64,000 nucleotides of DNA, taken from contig NZ_CP089520.1 in NCBI RefSeq assembly GCF_021222645.1, positions 496,001 to 560,000 on the forward strand, given 5' to 3'. Positions 17,644-27,406 of the stretch are shown here, in pieces. The position numbers were made by a program, and so were the translations under genes. This DNA comes from Candidatus Nanosynbacter sp. HMT-352. Its GTDB lineage: Bacteria; Patescibacteriota; Saccharimonadia; Saccharimonadales; Saccharimonadaceae. The number at the start of each line of letters is the position of its first letter. Within the stretch, counting starts at the first letter, position 1. The notes beneath the pieces are model-generated. The model had not been told where the DNA came from. It saw only the letters and a program-made list of their open reading frames with translations, and did not search any database.

Positions 17644-18231
17644 ATGCTTATATCTGCAGATCGCTTCCTTAATATTCCTGTCATGAGCCTTCAAACAGGC
17701 TCCGAACTGGCACGAACATCGCGGGAAATTATCGATCCGAAAAATTTGTCTATAATCGCATACGAACTTGAAGGACAACTTTTAGACCAGCGACCTAGTT
17801 TACTTCGTATTGACGATGTCAGGGAGATTGGGCCACTCGGTATGATTATCGATTCAACCGATGAAATTATCGGGATTGATGACGTAATTACTATAAAAGA
17901 AATTTATGACATCAATTTTGCATTAAAAGACAAGTTGGTTATTGATGAGAAAAATAAGAAAATCGGAAAAGTTATCGGATACACATTGGCGGCTGGGAAT
18001 TTTATTATACAACAACTCCGAATTCGGCGACCGTTCCTGAAAAGTTTTGGCGACACAGAGCTACTTATTCATCGTTCTCAGATTATAAAAGTAACCGACG
18101 ATAAAATAATTGTAAAATCAGCAACTATCTCACACGTAGCCGAAAAAACACCTATTTCGCAGATAAATTCATACGAAAATCCATTCCGTAAGCAGCCTCG
18201 TCCACAACCAGAATCTACAAAAGTTGATTAA
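17644..18231 (+). CDS. PRC-barrel domain protein
   Basis: 195 residues with two PRC-barrel-like repeats: residues about 1-75 (GLMI-type turn ...RSRPS-like, GPLGMIIDSTDEIIGIDDV) and about 85-160 (DEKNKKIGKVIGYTLAAGNFIIQQLRI). PRC barrels occur in RNA-processing and photosynthetic or sporulation proteins; the role here is unknown. TATAAT at 17632-17637 is 6 nt before the ATG, so it has its own leaderless transcript although it follows the pilus operon by 24 nt. The C-terminal tail is Pro/Gln-rich. Confidence 0.7.
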   Translation: MLISADRFLNIPVMSLQTGSELARTSREIIDPKNLSIIAYELEGQLLDQRPSLLRIDDVREIGPLGMIIDSTDEIIGIDDVITIKEIYDINFALKDKLVIDEKNKKIGKVIGYTLAAGNFIIQQLRIRRPFLKSFGDTELLIHRSQIIKVTDDKIIVKSATISHVAEKTPISQINSYENPFRKQPRPQPESTKVD

Positions 18232-18881
18232 TCTTTTGGGTTTTCAAGAGCCTTCTTAATGTCGTCGTAAGAAAAACCCTGCCTAGCCAAATATTGCATA
18301 AACTTCTGTTGGTCGCTATATCGATAACGTTTTTTAGCAATAATCTTCCGCAATTCCTCGCCATCAGAGCGAATATTCTCTTTAACTAACGACTCAATCG
18401 TTGTATTATCAATTCCTTTTTGCGCCAGTTCCAATTTTAAACGGCGAATACTGGCACCTTTTTTCACGAACCGCTGCTCAAACCAAAATCGAGCAAATTT
18501 TTCATCGTCCAAATATTTTTTCTCAATAAGACGATCTAAGACGCTCTCAGTAATCTCCGGCTTTATTCCAGGACGTTCAATAATTTTTCCAGTTTTCGCT
18601 GAACGTCGACGAGTGGCTAGCGTTTTCCGACGCAGGTAATCACGTACTTCTTTGATGGCTCGCGGACGTATTAAACAGTATTCTATAGACCTGGCATATA
18701 ACTTGCCAAACTGGCTATCGTCTTCTAGTTTCGAAATTTCCTCTTCCGTATATTCGCGACCAATCTTAATGCCTAGTTCGCCGACCTGAAATACGTCCAA
18801 GCTAAAACGATATTTCCCGTCAACACTTACATTGACACGATTTTTATCACGAGCCTGAAGAGAAATATCGGTGATTTTCAT
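18228..18881 (-). CDS. recX: Regulatory protein RecX
   Basis: 217 residues. Three-helix RecX repeats: YCLIRPRAIKEVRDYLRRK, LIEKKYLDDEKFARFWFEQR, KGASIRRLKLELAQKGID, and a last repeat QQKFMQYLARQGFSYDDI. It modulates RecA filaments. It lies 11 nt after recA in the same operon. Its stop shares TTAA with the convergent PRC-barrel gene. Confidence 0.92.
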   Translation of the reverse strand: MKITDISLQARDKNRVNVSVDGKYRFSLDVFQVGELGIKIGREYTEEEISKLEDDSQFGKLYARSIEYCLIRPRAIKEVRDYLRRKTLATRRRSAKTGKIIERPGIKPEITESVLDRLIEKKYLDDEKFARFWFEQRFVKKGASIRRLKLELAQKGIDNTTIESLVKENIRSDGEELRKIIAKKRYRYSDQQKFMQYLARQGFSYDDIKKALENPKD

Positions 18882-18892
18882 CTATATATGAA

Positions 18893-19948
18893 TTAACTTT
18901 CCGCTTCCTTCACTTTATCACGCACTTTCTGATCAATTTCCGCCAGAACCTCAGGATTTTCCTTCAAATAAGTCTTCGTCTTATCACGCCCCTGACCAAT
19001 CGTTTCGCCGTTATATTTATAAAACGCACCCGACTTTTCAACTATACCGTGCGTTGCCGCCAAGTCCAAAATATCGCCAGTTTTACTAATTCCCTCGTTG
19101 TACATAATGTCAAATTCAGCCACACGGAACGGCGGTGCAATCTTATTTTTCACAACCTTAATTTTTGTGCGGTTACCAATAATATCATCGCCAACTTTGA
19201 TCTGACCAATTCGACGAATATCAATTCGCTGTGACGCATAAAACTTCAACGCATTACCGCCAGTTGTCGTTTCAGGATTGCCAAACATCACGCCAATTTT
19301 CATACGAATCTGATTGATAAAGATCACCGTAGCTTTTGACTTATTAATAATTCCCGTCAATTTACGTAGAGCCTGACTCATCAATCGAGCCTGAAGACCC
19401 ATATGAGAGTCACCCATATCGCCATCAATTTCAGCCTGTGGCGTCAAGGCAGCTACCGAGTCAACTATCACCAAATCCACCGCGTTAGAACGAACCAACG
19501 TCTCCGTAATTTCCAATGCCTGCTCGCCGTTATCTGGCTGAGAAACCAACAAATTTTCCGTGTCCACGCCCAGACGCTTAGCGTATGCTGGATCAAGCGC
19601 GTGCTCGGCGTCAATAAACGCTGCTGTTCCACCCTGCTTCTGAATTTCTGCAATAGCGTGAAGCGTCAATGTTGTCTTACCCGAGCTTTCTGGACCATAG
19701 ATTTCTATGATACGACCTTTTGGATATCCGCCACCAAGCGCTAAATCTAAACTCAAAGCACCAGAAGGAATTACTTCAACATCGACTTTATGAGCCTCGC
19801 CCAATTTCATAATTGATCCGTCACCAAACTGCTTGGTAATTTGATCCATTGCTAGACCAAGTGCCTTAAGCTTACCTTCATCAATTTTTTTATCTGATGC
19901 CTGACTTGATTTTTCTGGATTTACTGTTTTACTGTCTGATTTTGCCAT
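18893..19948 (-). CDS. recA: Recombinase RecA
   Basis: 351 residues. Walker [10 protein letters not shown] (about 85-93), loop L1/L2 regions, [29 protein letters not shown]. Central strand-exchange protein. The start has a strong AAGGAGGG site; a minus-strand TATAAT at about 19981-19976 drives it, back to back with the pilin promoter in a 67-bp gap. No LexA-like box is evident. Confidence 0.98.
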   Translation of the reverse strand: MAKSDSKTVNPEKSSQASDKKIDEGKLKALGLAMDQITKQFGDGSIMKLGEAHKVDVEVIPSGALSLDLALGGGYPKGRIIEIYGPESSGKTTLTLHAIAEIQKQGGTAAFIDAEHALDPAYAKRLGVDTENLLVSQPDNGEQALEITETLVRSNAVDLVIVDSVAALTPQAEIDGDMGDSHMGLQARLMSQALRKLTGIINKSKATVIFINQIRMKIGVMFGNPETTTGGNALKFYASQRIDIRRIGQIKVGDDIIGNRTKIKVVKNKIAPPFRVAEFDIMYNEGISKTGDILDLAATHGIVEKSGAFYKYNGETIGQGRDKTKTYLKENPEVLAEIDQKVRDKVKEAES

Positions 19949-20015
19949 AGCATTCCCTCCTTAGTTACTTCCTTTATTATACCGATTTGTCGCGAGATTT
20001 GCTATAATTACATTC

Positions 20016-20408
20016 ATGGATAAGCGAAACGGTTTCACTATTATTGAACTTTTGGTTGTAGCGACTTTCTTAATTATTATCGCAATCTTAGGTTTTTCAC
20101 AATATACAAAATTGACCAACGAATCAAATAACGCCAAAAAACGCACTGCGATTAATGCTATGCATTATAGCCTGGAAGAAGGTTTTTACGTTAAAAATGG
20201 CTATTACCCAGAGAAATTAGAAGAAGGCACGCTTCCGACTATGGATCCCGCGTTGTTAAAAGATCCGCAAGGTAAGAAAATTGGAGATAAAGACAGCAGT
20301 TATCGCTACGAATCTTCAAATTGCAATGACGGAAAATGTAAGTCATACAAACTCATTGCGACGCTTGTCAATGAAGACGACTACATAAAAGAAAGTCGCC
20401 ACAAATAA
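20016..20408 (+). CDS. Type IV pilin-like protein
   Basis: 130 residues. Class III signal: short basic leader MDKRN, then G|FTIIELLVVATFLIIIAI, with cleavage expected after Gly6 and Glu at +5. The hydrophobic N-terminal helix is followed by a small globular domain with a C-terminal Cys pair (CNDGKC). TATAAT at 20003-20008 is 7 nt before ATG, so probably leaderless. It is a likely substrate of the PilB/PilC machine encoded 5 kb upstream. The prepilin peptidase is not in this window. Confidence 0.9.
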   Translation: MDKRNGFTIIELLVVATFLIIIAILGFSQYTKLTNESNNAKKRTAINAMHYSLEEGFYVKNGYYPEKLEEGTLPTMDPALLKDPQGKKIGDKDSSYRYESSNCNDGKCKSYKLIATLVNEDDYIKESRHK

Positions 20409-20412
20409 TTAT

Positions 20413-21240
20413 CTAATCACCACAAACAGGGCGACCATTCTTGAAGTCTTCAATAGCATTGTTGATTATAGCAATTTGCTTTCGCGGATTTGCCACAAAA
20501 TGGAATATATATGTCGTTTCTTCACCTTCGGTACTGAGGCGAATCGTACCGTAATTGAAAAGAGTCTGAATAATGCCTGATTGACGGAAGCTTGCATCTT
20601 CAATACTACCTAAACTCACCGTCTGTTCGTGCCGATAAAATAAACTACCCTGAATTTCCTGAATCACACTTTCATTCGTCATGTAAAAATGGTTCTGCAA
20701 ATATATCCACAAGGATACCGCACCACCAAGCGATACCAGTCCAATAAGCAACATTGCCACACCAAATACATCAGTTAGCGAAGGCATAGGCGAAATAATT
20801 GCGTCACGAACAATTGACGGATAAAACACCATGATCATTACTACCAAGAAAACTGAGATGCTCGTCGGAATCAGCATACCAATTGGATGACGTTTAATGT
20901 CTAAAATAATATATTCACCTTCGCTCAAATTGAGGTTTGGATATTGTCGAACTGACTTTTCATGCTTTTGCTTTAGGTTGTCACTAATAGTAAACGGCTT
21001 TCGGTCAATATCTCGCGCAACATGTACGACTTGCGGTTCATTGGCATATTGACTACGTAATCGTGGGTCAAAATTCTCCCCATCAATAATTTCCGGCCTT
21101 GCCGTCACATAGGAATTTGTCTGCGCCACAACCGGAGCTGGACGACCAGTCTGTGGTGGATGGTGGTACAGTGGTTGACCATCAGCATCATACGCAACAG
21201 GCTGCGTTAAATCTTCTGACGAGGATGTTTGTGGATTCAT
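20413..21240 (-). CDS. PH-domain (bPH2/DUF304-like) membrane protein
   Basis: 275 residues. A Pro/Gln-rich cytoplasmic N-terminus (about 1-95), two spans (about 118-140 and 152-180), then a bacterial PH-like domain (NHFYMTNESVIQEIQGSLFYRHEQTVSLGSIEDASFRQSG, split here only for description, about 185-265). Function unknown; such proteins are membrane-linked. TATAAT is 6 nt before the ATG. Confidence 0.7.
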   Translation of the reverse strand: MNPQTSSSEDLTQPVAYDADGQPLYHHPPQTGRPAPVVAQTNSYVTARPEIIDGENFDPRLRSQYANEPQVVHVARDIDRKPFTISDNLKQKHEKSVRQYPNLNLSEGEYIILDIKRHPIGMLIPTSISVFLVVMIMVFYPSIVRDAIISPMPSLTDVFGVAMLLIGLVSLGGAVSLWIYLQNHFYMTNESVIQEIQGSLFYRHEQTVSLGSIEDASFRQSGIIQTLFNYGTIRLSTEGEETTYIFHFVANPRKQIAIINNAIEDFKNGRPVCGD

Positions 21241-21264
21241 GCATATATTATAACACGACAGGAT

Positions 21265-23721
21265 TTAAGATAGTCTTGTTTTTTGGCGATAAACTTTTAT
21301 AGCTATTGTCGTCACACTGATTACAGCCATTCCAATAGCTGCGGCAACACCAAACCATGACAATCCACTCTTGCCCTCATTATTATCCTTAGACTTCTTC
21401 CGAGCCTCCTCCGATTTCACCTCGTTCACACCACTACTCTCCTGAAGTTTTACTCCTTTTCTATCAGAATCTATGATAGCTACTTTCTTGTTATTGTCAC
21501 CGTTTACTTTATTACTCGAAGACACGTCAACAGGTTTACGATTTGTATTTTCTTTTTTACTATCATATTTCTTTGCTTGGTTCTTTTCATACTCTAACAT
21601 CTGATAATATCCATATTCCTCCAAATATCCCGGATCAGAATCACAAGCATCACCAATTCCATCCTTGTCATAATCCGCTTGATCTGGATTCGCCACATCT
21701 GGACAATTATCAAATTCCCGTTCGTGTTCATCGCCGTCATCGCTAACCGTCAAAGTCGTCGTTGCTACGTTCGTCAATCCAGAATTGTCAGTCACCCTAA
21801 GTGTTAACAACCCAGAAAATTCCTTAGTAAACGTATAATTGACAAAAGGCTTATCCGTCGTCACGTCATACACACCATCTTGATCGACATCCCATTCATA
21901 TTTCACGATTTTACCATTTGCCGAATAAGAACCAGCGCCATCCAATTCTAATGTGTCGCCAATTTTTGCCACATATTGACGATTTATCCAGGCATTCGGT
22001 TTGTTTGTCGCATTTTCAACTGACGCATTAATCTGATCAGTGAGCTTATTACTATCATCAACTTGTAAATATGCGCCGCCCGTTCTTTCAGCCAAAGACA
22101 TCACAGATGCCATCATATTATGTCCAGAAGTATCAATAATATATATTTGAGCCGGGTCAACGGCATAAGCAGCATCAACGATAGACTGTTCGGTTAGCTC
22201 AGTAACTGGCTCTGGATCCTTAGCTGGAGCATCACCAATCACAATCATAATCTTTTTTACTCCCGCTCGCCACTGTAGATTCAGCCCCGTCTTAATACCA
22301 GAATAAACAGATTCTTTCCAGTCACCACCATTACCGAGTTGAATAAAATTGACAGCCTTGTTAAGCACCTCGACATTACTCGTAAAATCTGTCTCAATTT
22401 TGGATGGATAGTCATCCGAGCTTCCGCCACAACACGGATGATCTTGATAAGTAACCAGTGCAAATCTAGTGCTTTTGGTTTTCGAACTGATCGACTCAAC
22501 TATATTTCGAATGTTATTTTTAACAGCACTAATTGAACTATTCATCGAGCCAGTCGTGTCAATAACAAATACTACATCAATATCGCCATTCGTTTTCGTT
22601 ATTGGTTTCACTAAATTGGGTAGTGGTACTTTTTCGCGAAGTGCTGACATATAATTGCTATGCCCAAAGAAGTTTGGGTGATACCACGAGCTCATATTGA
22701 ATGCATTTGGCTCAAGGAATTCATGAATCCAACGATCGTGATTCTTCTTAAATATTGAGGCGTCTGGCTCATGTCCAGAAAACCGCTTTGGCAAACTATC
22801 AACAAAAATCACTTTCTCTTTACCGAGGCTTTTATTATATTCCTCAACCACCTTTTTCTGGCGTAAATTACCTTCCAACCCCAACTTGCGCACTTCACTA
22901 GCAACCAAAAAATCGGATAGTTTCTCACCATTATCAAGTGCTAGTAGCGGGTATCCTAAGAGAACTATTTTCGCATCTGGACGTAAACGAGAATTAAGCG
23001 ATGATAAAATACCTCTAAGATTTAGCTCTAAATCTCCCATATTATTTCTTGCGTCATTTATTTTTGTTCTGCAATCTGAGGCAGATCTTATTACAGCGGC
23101 AAAACAAGATTTAACAATGCCGTCAAAATCCAAATCATTTCCACCAATTGTCATCATTACCATATCTGTGCTGCGATCCACACTATCAAGTTGTCGTCTA
23201 ATCGTATAATTACATCTTATATTGACTCTTTTCTGATTTTTTCCGCGCTTAGAGCCAATCGTACTACTTATAATCCTATAAGCAACTTTTAAGTCGTTAT
23301 TCGGTTTAATATTGCAAATATCCCTGTCTTCTGCATATTTAATAATCTGCTCATTCGTCGCTAGCTTGCTTGGATCGTCACTAATCGTTTTTACAACACT
23401 ACCCGCATTCTTATCCTTCAAGAAGGCATTAATTTTAGCTCCAGAACAAGCGCGATTTATAAGCGTTACTGACAGTCCGTTATTACTTAGCCATCTTTTA
23501 TACATTTCCGCCCAGTTATTACTGTTACGATGACAGATATTAGGGCCATATTCATACCCATCGGCACCATTGCCAGCCGAATAAGAATCGCCTAGTAATG
23601 TAATCGTAAGTTTCTTGCCTGCGTAATCATAAGGAACAACCTCGCCTTGTGCCGACTGTTGTATAAAAAAGCCAGAAATAATAGCTACAAAGAAAGATAA
23701 TATAATAACTCTAATTTTCAT
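21265..23721 (-). CDS. Surface protein with SGNH hydrolase, VWA, PKD and thrombospondin type 3 domains
   Basis: 818 residues from ATG 23721, 1 nt after the upstream stop. Signal peptide (residues 1-25). SGNH/GDSL hydrolase at about 35-335: block I GDSYSAGNG, block III GGND, block V HPNFFGH. VWA domain at about 345-530 with MIDAS FVIDTTGSMNSS. PKD-like domain at about 545-635 (YEWDVDQDGVYD). Thrombospondin type 3 calcium repeat DNCPDVANPDQADYDKDGIGDACD. Ser/Lys-rich stalk, C-terminal span and short basic tail. A membrane-anchored extracellular esterase with an adhesive region is likely; the substrate is unknown. Confidence 0.8.
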   Translation of the reverse strand: MKIRVIILSFFVAIISGFFIQQSAQGEVVPYDYAGKKLTITLLGDSYSAGNGADGYEYGPNICHRNSNNWAEMYKRWLSNNGLSVTLINRACSGAKINAFLKDKNAGSVVKTISDDPSKLATNEQIIKYAEDRDICNIKPNNDLKVAYRIISSTIGSKRGKNQKRVNIRCNYTIRRQLDSVDRSTDMVMMTIGGNDLDFDGIVKSCFAAVIRSASDCRTKINDARNNMGDLELNLRGILSSLNSRLRPDAKIVLLGYPLLALDNGEKLSDFLVASEVRKLGLEGNLRQKKVVEEYNKSLGKEKVIFVDSLPKRFSGHEPDASIFKKNHDRWIHEFLEPNAFNMSSWYHPNFFGHSNYMSALREKVPLPNLVKPITKTNGDIDVVFVIDTTGSMNSSISAVKNNIRNIVESISSKTKSTRFALVTYQDHPCCGGSSDDYPSKIETDFTSNVEVLNKAVNFIQLGNGGDWKESVYSGIKTGLNLQWRAGVKKIMIVIGDAPAKDPEPVTELTEQSIVDAAYAVDPAQIYIIDTSGHNMMASVMSLAERTGGAYLQVDDSNKLTDQINASVENATNKPNAWINRQYVAKIGDTLELDGAGSYSANGKIVKYEWDVDQDGVYDVTTDKPFVNYTFTKEFSGLLTLRVTDNSGLTNVATTTLTVSDDGDEHEREFDNCPDVANPDQADYDKDGIGDACDSDPGYLEEYGYYQMLEYEKNQAKKYDSKKENTNRKPVDVSSSNKVNGDNNKKVAIIDSDRKGVKLQESSGVNEVKSEEARKKSKDNNEGKSGLSWFGVAAAIGMAVISVTTIAIKVYRQKTRLS

Positions 23722-23722
23722 A

Positions 23723-24223
23723 TTAATCACCCAAGCCCTCAACACTTATATGAACACCATTGTTATACTTATCGTTTAGTATAATGCTAACCCAGAGAGA
23801 GTATTCCCTACCCTCTATATCTTTATATCCTACAAAATATTCCACCCCAGACCTCTCTTTGTCTAGCTTCCAGCCAGAATCTTCAGCGTATCGTTGCAGT
23901 CTATTTAACAAATCACTCGCCGACCCATTTTGAGGCATCTCATAATATCTATCGACTGACGGATATGTGCTCTTTTTTAAAAATCCGCGCTCTGTAGGTA
24001 TGCGATGTCTTTCGCGTGACGATTTCAGCTTTAAGCCCAAAACGCCCTTTTCGGCCATTGGATCTCGTGCCATATTCCACACTTCCACATACGCCGGCAG
24101 CCAAGTTAAAAAATTGACCAGCCACAAACCAGCCAAAATTCCTATCAAAATTATAAATCGTCGTAGCCAGCGCCTAGCTTTAGAGTTCTTAACTGGTGAT
24201 GTCGTTGCTTGTTTTTTGCCCAT
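23723..24223 (-). CDS. Single-span membrane protein, unknown function
   Basis: 166 residues: basic N-terminus, one span (about 22-45), then an external domain with no recognised motif. The tail LNDKYNNGVHISVEGLGD suggests a beta-rich fold. TAGGAG ribosome site upstream. It lies immediately before the SGNH-VWA gene (1-nt gap), so both probably come from one transcript and act at the surface together. Confidence 0.6.
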   Translation of the reverse strand: MGKKQATTSPVKNSKARRWLRRFIILIGILAGLWLVNFLTWLPAYVEVWNMARDPMAEKGVLGLKLKSSRERHRIPTERGFLKKSTYPSVDRYYEMPQNGSASDLLNRLQRYAEDSGWKLDKERSGVEYFVGYKDIEGREYSLWVSIILNDKYNNGVHISVEGLGD

Positions 24224-24285
24224 GGCGGCTCCTAGTTAAGTTTGTCTGGTTTTATTAAAGCACAAAAAGCCGAAGAATACGATAA

Positions 24286-25284
24286 CTATTTTCCCAAATG
24301 TCGCTTTGCCTTAATCGTCACTCGACGACCACGCGGTGTGCGCTCAATAAAACCAATTTGTAGCAAATATGGTTCATAAAAATCCTCAATTGTCGTCGCT
24401 TCGTCGCCAGTCAGCGCCGCAATTGTTGTTAGACCAACAGGATTATCGCCATAATTTTCCAGAATCGATTGTAATAAATTACGATCAGCCGGATCCAAGC
24501 CCAACTCGTCCACTTCCAGCATTTCCAAAGCGTTGGTTGTAGTTTTTACATCAATTATTCCATCACCATTAACATCAGCGTAGTCACGAACTCGCTTAAG
24601 AAGCCTATTGGCAATACGCGGCGTCAAGCGCGCCCGCGTCGACAATAAATCCGCCGCTTCACTTCGAATTGACGATTCCAAAATCTTCGCACTACGCGTC
24701 ACAATTTTCGCAATATCCTCTGGCGTGTAAAATTCCAAGCGGTAAATATGCCCAAACCTATCACGCAAAGGTGCTGCCAAACTTCCGGTTCGCGTCGTCG
24801 CGCCAATCACCGTAAATCGCGGCAAATCTAATCGAATTGATCGTGCTGCCGGACCTTTTCCAATCACAATATCCAGCTTAAAATCTTCCATTGCGGAATA
24901 TAAAATCTCTTCCACAGACCGACCCAACCGATGAATTTCATCGATAAACAGAATATCACCGTCCGACAAATTAGTTAAAATCGACGCCAAATCGCCTGCT
25001 TTTTCAATAGCTGGACCACTAGTAATCCGCAGATTCGTGCCCATTTCATTAGCAATCACCGTCGCCATAGTTGTTTTACCAAGCCCAGGCGGACCATATA
25101 ATAATACGTGATCCAACGGCTCGCCGCGCTTTTTAGCAGCATCAATCGCCAAGCGCAAATTACGTTTTAATCTTTCCTGGCCGACATACTCAGCAAAACT
25201 CTGCGGACGCAGACTTACCTCAATTCGCTGCTCTTCAGAATCATCATCATGCGAACTTGTATCAACTATTCTTTCAATTGCCAT
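24286..25284 (-). CDS. ruvB: Holliday junction branch migration helicase RuvB
   Basis: 332 residues. AAA+ with Walker [12 protein letters not shown] (about 65-75), Walker [10 protein letters not shown], sensor 1 [19 protein letters not shown] and the C-terminal winged helix ([13 protein letters not shown]). ruvC-ruvA-ruvB order on the minus strand. TATAAT 6 nt before the ATG gives ruvB its own leaderless promoter. Confidence 0.97.
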   Translation of the reverse strand: MAIERIVDTSSHDDDSEEQRIEVSLRPQSFAEYVGQERLKRNLRLAIDAAKKRGEPLDHVLLYGPPGLGKTTMATVIANEMGTNLRITSGPAIEKAGDLASILTNLSDGDILFIDEIHRLGRSVEEILYSAMEDFKLDIVIGKGPAARSIRLDLPRFTVIGATTRTGSLAAPLRDRFGHIYRLEFYTPEDIAKIVTRSAKILESSIRSEAADLLSTRARLTPRIANRLLKRVRDYADVNGDGIIDVKTTTNALEMLEVDELGLDPADRNLLQSILENYGDNPVGLTTIAALTGDEATTIEDFYEPYLLQIGFIERTPRGRRVTIKAKRHLGK

Positions 25285-25352
25285 AAACTAATTATAACAT
25301 TTACAAGCAATAACTTAATTTAGGGTCAATTTAAATATTGGAGCACAAAGAT

Positions 25353-25928
25353 CTATTTCTTCAGCGCCTCAGTTACTCGCTGAGATGTCGGCAAATTGAC
25401 ATCGACATTTTCGAGTGCCTTAGTTGCATCTGCCAGCGTATAACCCAAAGCCATCAACGCTTCCAAGGCCTCATCAGAAGTGTTTAATTCAGTCTGTAGC
25501 GGAGTTTCCGTTTGTCCGTAACGAGTCGGTAAACCAACTTTATCGCTCAAATCTACCACTACTCGCTCGGCAGTTTTTTTGCCAACGCCAGTGGCCTTTT
25601 GTACAAATCCGCTGTCAGCATTAGCAATAGCGTTACGCACTTGCTCGGCATCACCCAAGCTCAAGATAGCCAGCGCCGCCTTCGGACCAACCCCCTGAAC
25701 CGTGATTAGCATTTCAAACAGTTTTTTCGCCGCCAGGCTAGAAAACCCAAACAATTCCTCCGACTGTTCGCGCACGTGATGATAAGTGTAAAATTTTACT
25801 TCTTGATCTAATATCACCGCATCAAAATCATTAGTCGCCACACTAACTTCATATCCAACACCATGAACATCAATAACCAGCGAGCCATTAAACTTCTCAG
25901 CAACTTTTCCAAAAACATGTGCAATCAT
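25353..25928 (-). CDS. ruvA: Holliday junction DNA-binding protein RuvA
   Basis: 191 residues. OB domain (GVGYEVSV, HVREQSEELFGF), two helix-hairpin-helix motifs (VQGVGPKAALAILS, ATGVGKKTAERVVVDL) and the RuvB-binding C-terminal domain (ALMALGYTLADATKAL). 7 nt after ruvC. Confidence 0.95.
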   Translation of the reverse strand: MIAHVFGKVAEKFNGSLVIDVHGVGYEVSVATNDFDAVILDQEVKFYTYHHVREQSEELFGFSSLAAKKLFEMLITVQGVGPKAALAILSLGDAEQVRNAIANADSGFVQKATGVGKKTAERVVVDLSDKVGLPTRYGQTETPLQTELNTSDEALEALMALGYTLADATKALENVDVNLPTSQRVTEALKK

Positions 25929-25935
25929 ATTCCAA

Positions 25936-26409
25936 TTATACCCGATTCATCGCCGCGTGTGTAATTGCCGCAGCCAAAGCATCCGCACAATCATCCGGCT
26001 TCGGAACATCTTTCAGACCCAAATTAAGGCGCACCATTTCCTGGACCTGCTTTTTATCGGCCTTTCCATAGCCGGTCAAAGTTTGTTTTATTTGCAACGG
26101 CGTATATTCAGCAATCGGCATTCCAGCTTTTCGCCCAGTCAACATTGCCACGCCGCGCGCTTCCGCCACGGAAATCGCCGTCGTAACATTGCGCGCAAAA
26201 AATAGCTTTTCAATCGACATAACATCAGGATTTGTTTCGGCAATAATCTCTGTTAGGCTATCAAAAATATCTTCAAGCCTTTCGTCAATTGGCGTATGTG
26301 CCGGCGTCGTCACAACTCCCGCCGTGACCATCTTGAACTTGCCACGAGAAAAATCAATCACACCAAACCCTAAAATCCCCGTTCCCGGGTCAATCCCGAT
26401 AATTCTCAT
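25936..26409 (-). CDS. ruvC: Crossover junction endonuclease RuvC
   Basis: 157 residues from ATG 26409. RNase H-like fold with catalytic Asp in GIDPGTG, Glu in SIEKLFF, and the Asp pair KPDDCADALA. TATAAT lies 6 nt upstream. A longer in-frame N-terminus would run into the upstream gene and is not supported. Confidence 0.95.
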   Translation of the reverse strand: MRIIGIDPGTGILGFGVIDFSRGKFKMVTAGVVTTPAHTPIDERLEDIFDSLTEIIAETNPDVMSIEKLFFARNVTTAISVAEARGVAMLTGRKAGMPIAEYTPLQIKQTLTGYGKADKKQVQEMVRLNLGLKDVPKPDDCADALAAAITHAAMNRV

Positions 26410-26425
26410 ATCTTTATTATAGCAA

Positions 26426-27250
26426 TTATTTGCCGTTAGCGGATTTAATGCTTTCGCGAATTTTTCGTACAAATTGCGAAATTTCCCATCGCCATTGCCA
26501 CACGCCGTAACCGACAGCCAGTAAACTCACGCCACCAAACACCCACCAACCCCAAGTAGCGCCAGCGACCTGCTTAACTTCAGTAGCCGCCGAACCAACG
26601 GTCGGCATACTAGCCGATTTTATCTTTCTGCATCGCTTAGTTTGTGGATTACGCTCAAATCCTTCTGGACATTCTTTTGCTATATCATCAGTGGAGGCAA
26701 TCTTCTTACATCGACCCGTAGATGAATTGCGAAACTGACCTTCTGGGCAAGGCTTCAAAGTTTTTGCCGCAGCCGATGCGATAGATCGGCATCTGCCAGT
26801 TTCTTCACTACGATAATAGCCATCTTTACAAGGCGCAATAGTTTTTGCCGCTTCATTTTTTCGACAACGGCGAGTTTCCGGATGACGATATTGACCAACA
26901 GGGCAAGAGCTCTCAACAGGTGTAATGGCAATTTTTACACACTTACCCAACATATTTCTCTCATAGCCGTTCTGGCAGTCTGGATATTCCTTAAAGATAT
27001 TCTCAGAATTTTCAGTTATCATAAACGTTTGCATCCACTCATCATCAATCAAACTCCACGAGGCGCCTTTTGGCATATTGTTATATCCAGCGGAATCAAT
27101 TTGCGATCCAGCCTCGTCTAGTAAATAAACTTTTCCTTTTGTTTTTGGCAATTTCAGCTTCGTATTTTTTATTTTGATCGTTAAAAATTCACCAGGATTT
27201 AATTCGATGTCACCAATATTTTCACGAACACCAGAATCGCCAACCGTCAA
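26426..27250 (-). CDS. C-terminal part of the lamin-tail surface protein, after an in-frame TGA
   Basis: The frame is open without interruption from 27406 to 26426, directly after the TGA that ends the upstream gene; the first possible start inside it is TTG 27250. Codons between 27406 and 27250 read PNCKSPEPKPEPSKE..., then a second lamin-tail-like beginning (LKLSEIASNVDEQFIEIVNSG), so this is one protein with the upstream part. Next come five Cys-loop repeats (C-x2-G-Y/F-x-R...RC-R/K-K), a linker, one span (GWWVFGGVSLLAVGYGVW) and a basic tail. It is translated only by read-through or TTG re-initiation, or it is a decaying gene. Confidence 0.65.
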   Translation of the reverse strand: MTVGDSGVRENIGDIELNPGEFLTIKIKNTKLKLPKTKGKVYLLDEAGSQIDSAGYNNMPKGASWSLIDDEWMQTFMITENSENIFKEYPDCQNGYERNMLGKCVKIAITPVESSCPVGQYRHPETRRCRKNEAAKTIAPCKDGYYRSEETGRCRSIASAAAKTLKPCPEGQFRNSSTGRCKKIASTDDIAKECPEGFERNPQTKRCRKIKSASMPTVGSAATEVKQVAGATWGWWVFGGVSLLAVGYGVWQWRWEISQFVRKIRESIKSANGK

Positions 27251-27406
27251 TTTACAGCCTGTCGTAATGACGGTTTTTTCGCCAGAATTGACAATCTCAA
27301 TGAACTGCTCGTCAACATTCGACGCAATTTCACTTAGCTTCAGACCTTCACATTTATTCAGCTCTTTTGAGGGTTCAGGTTTGGGTTCTGGACTCTTACA
27401 ATTTGG

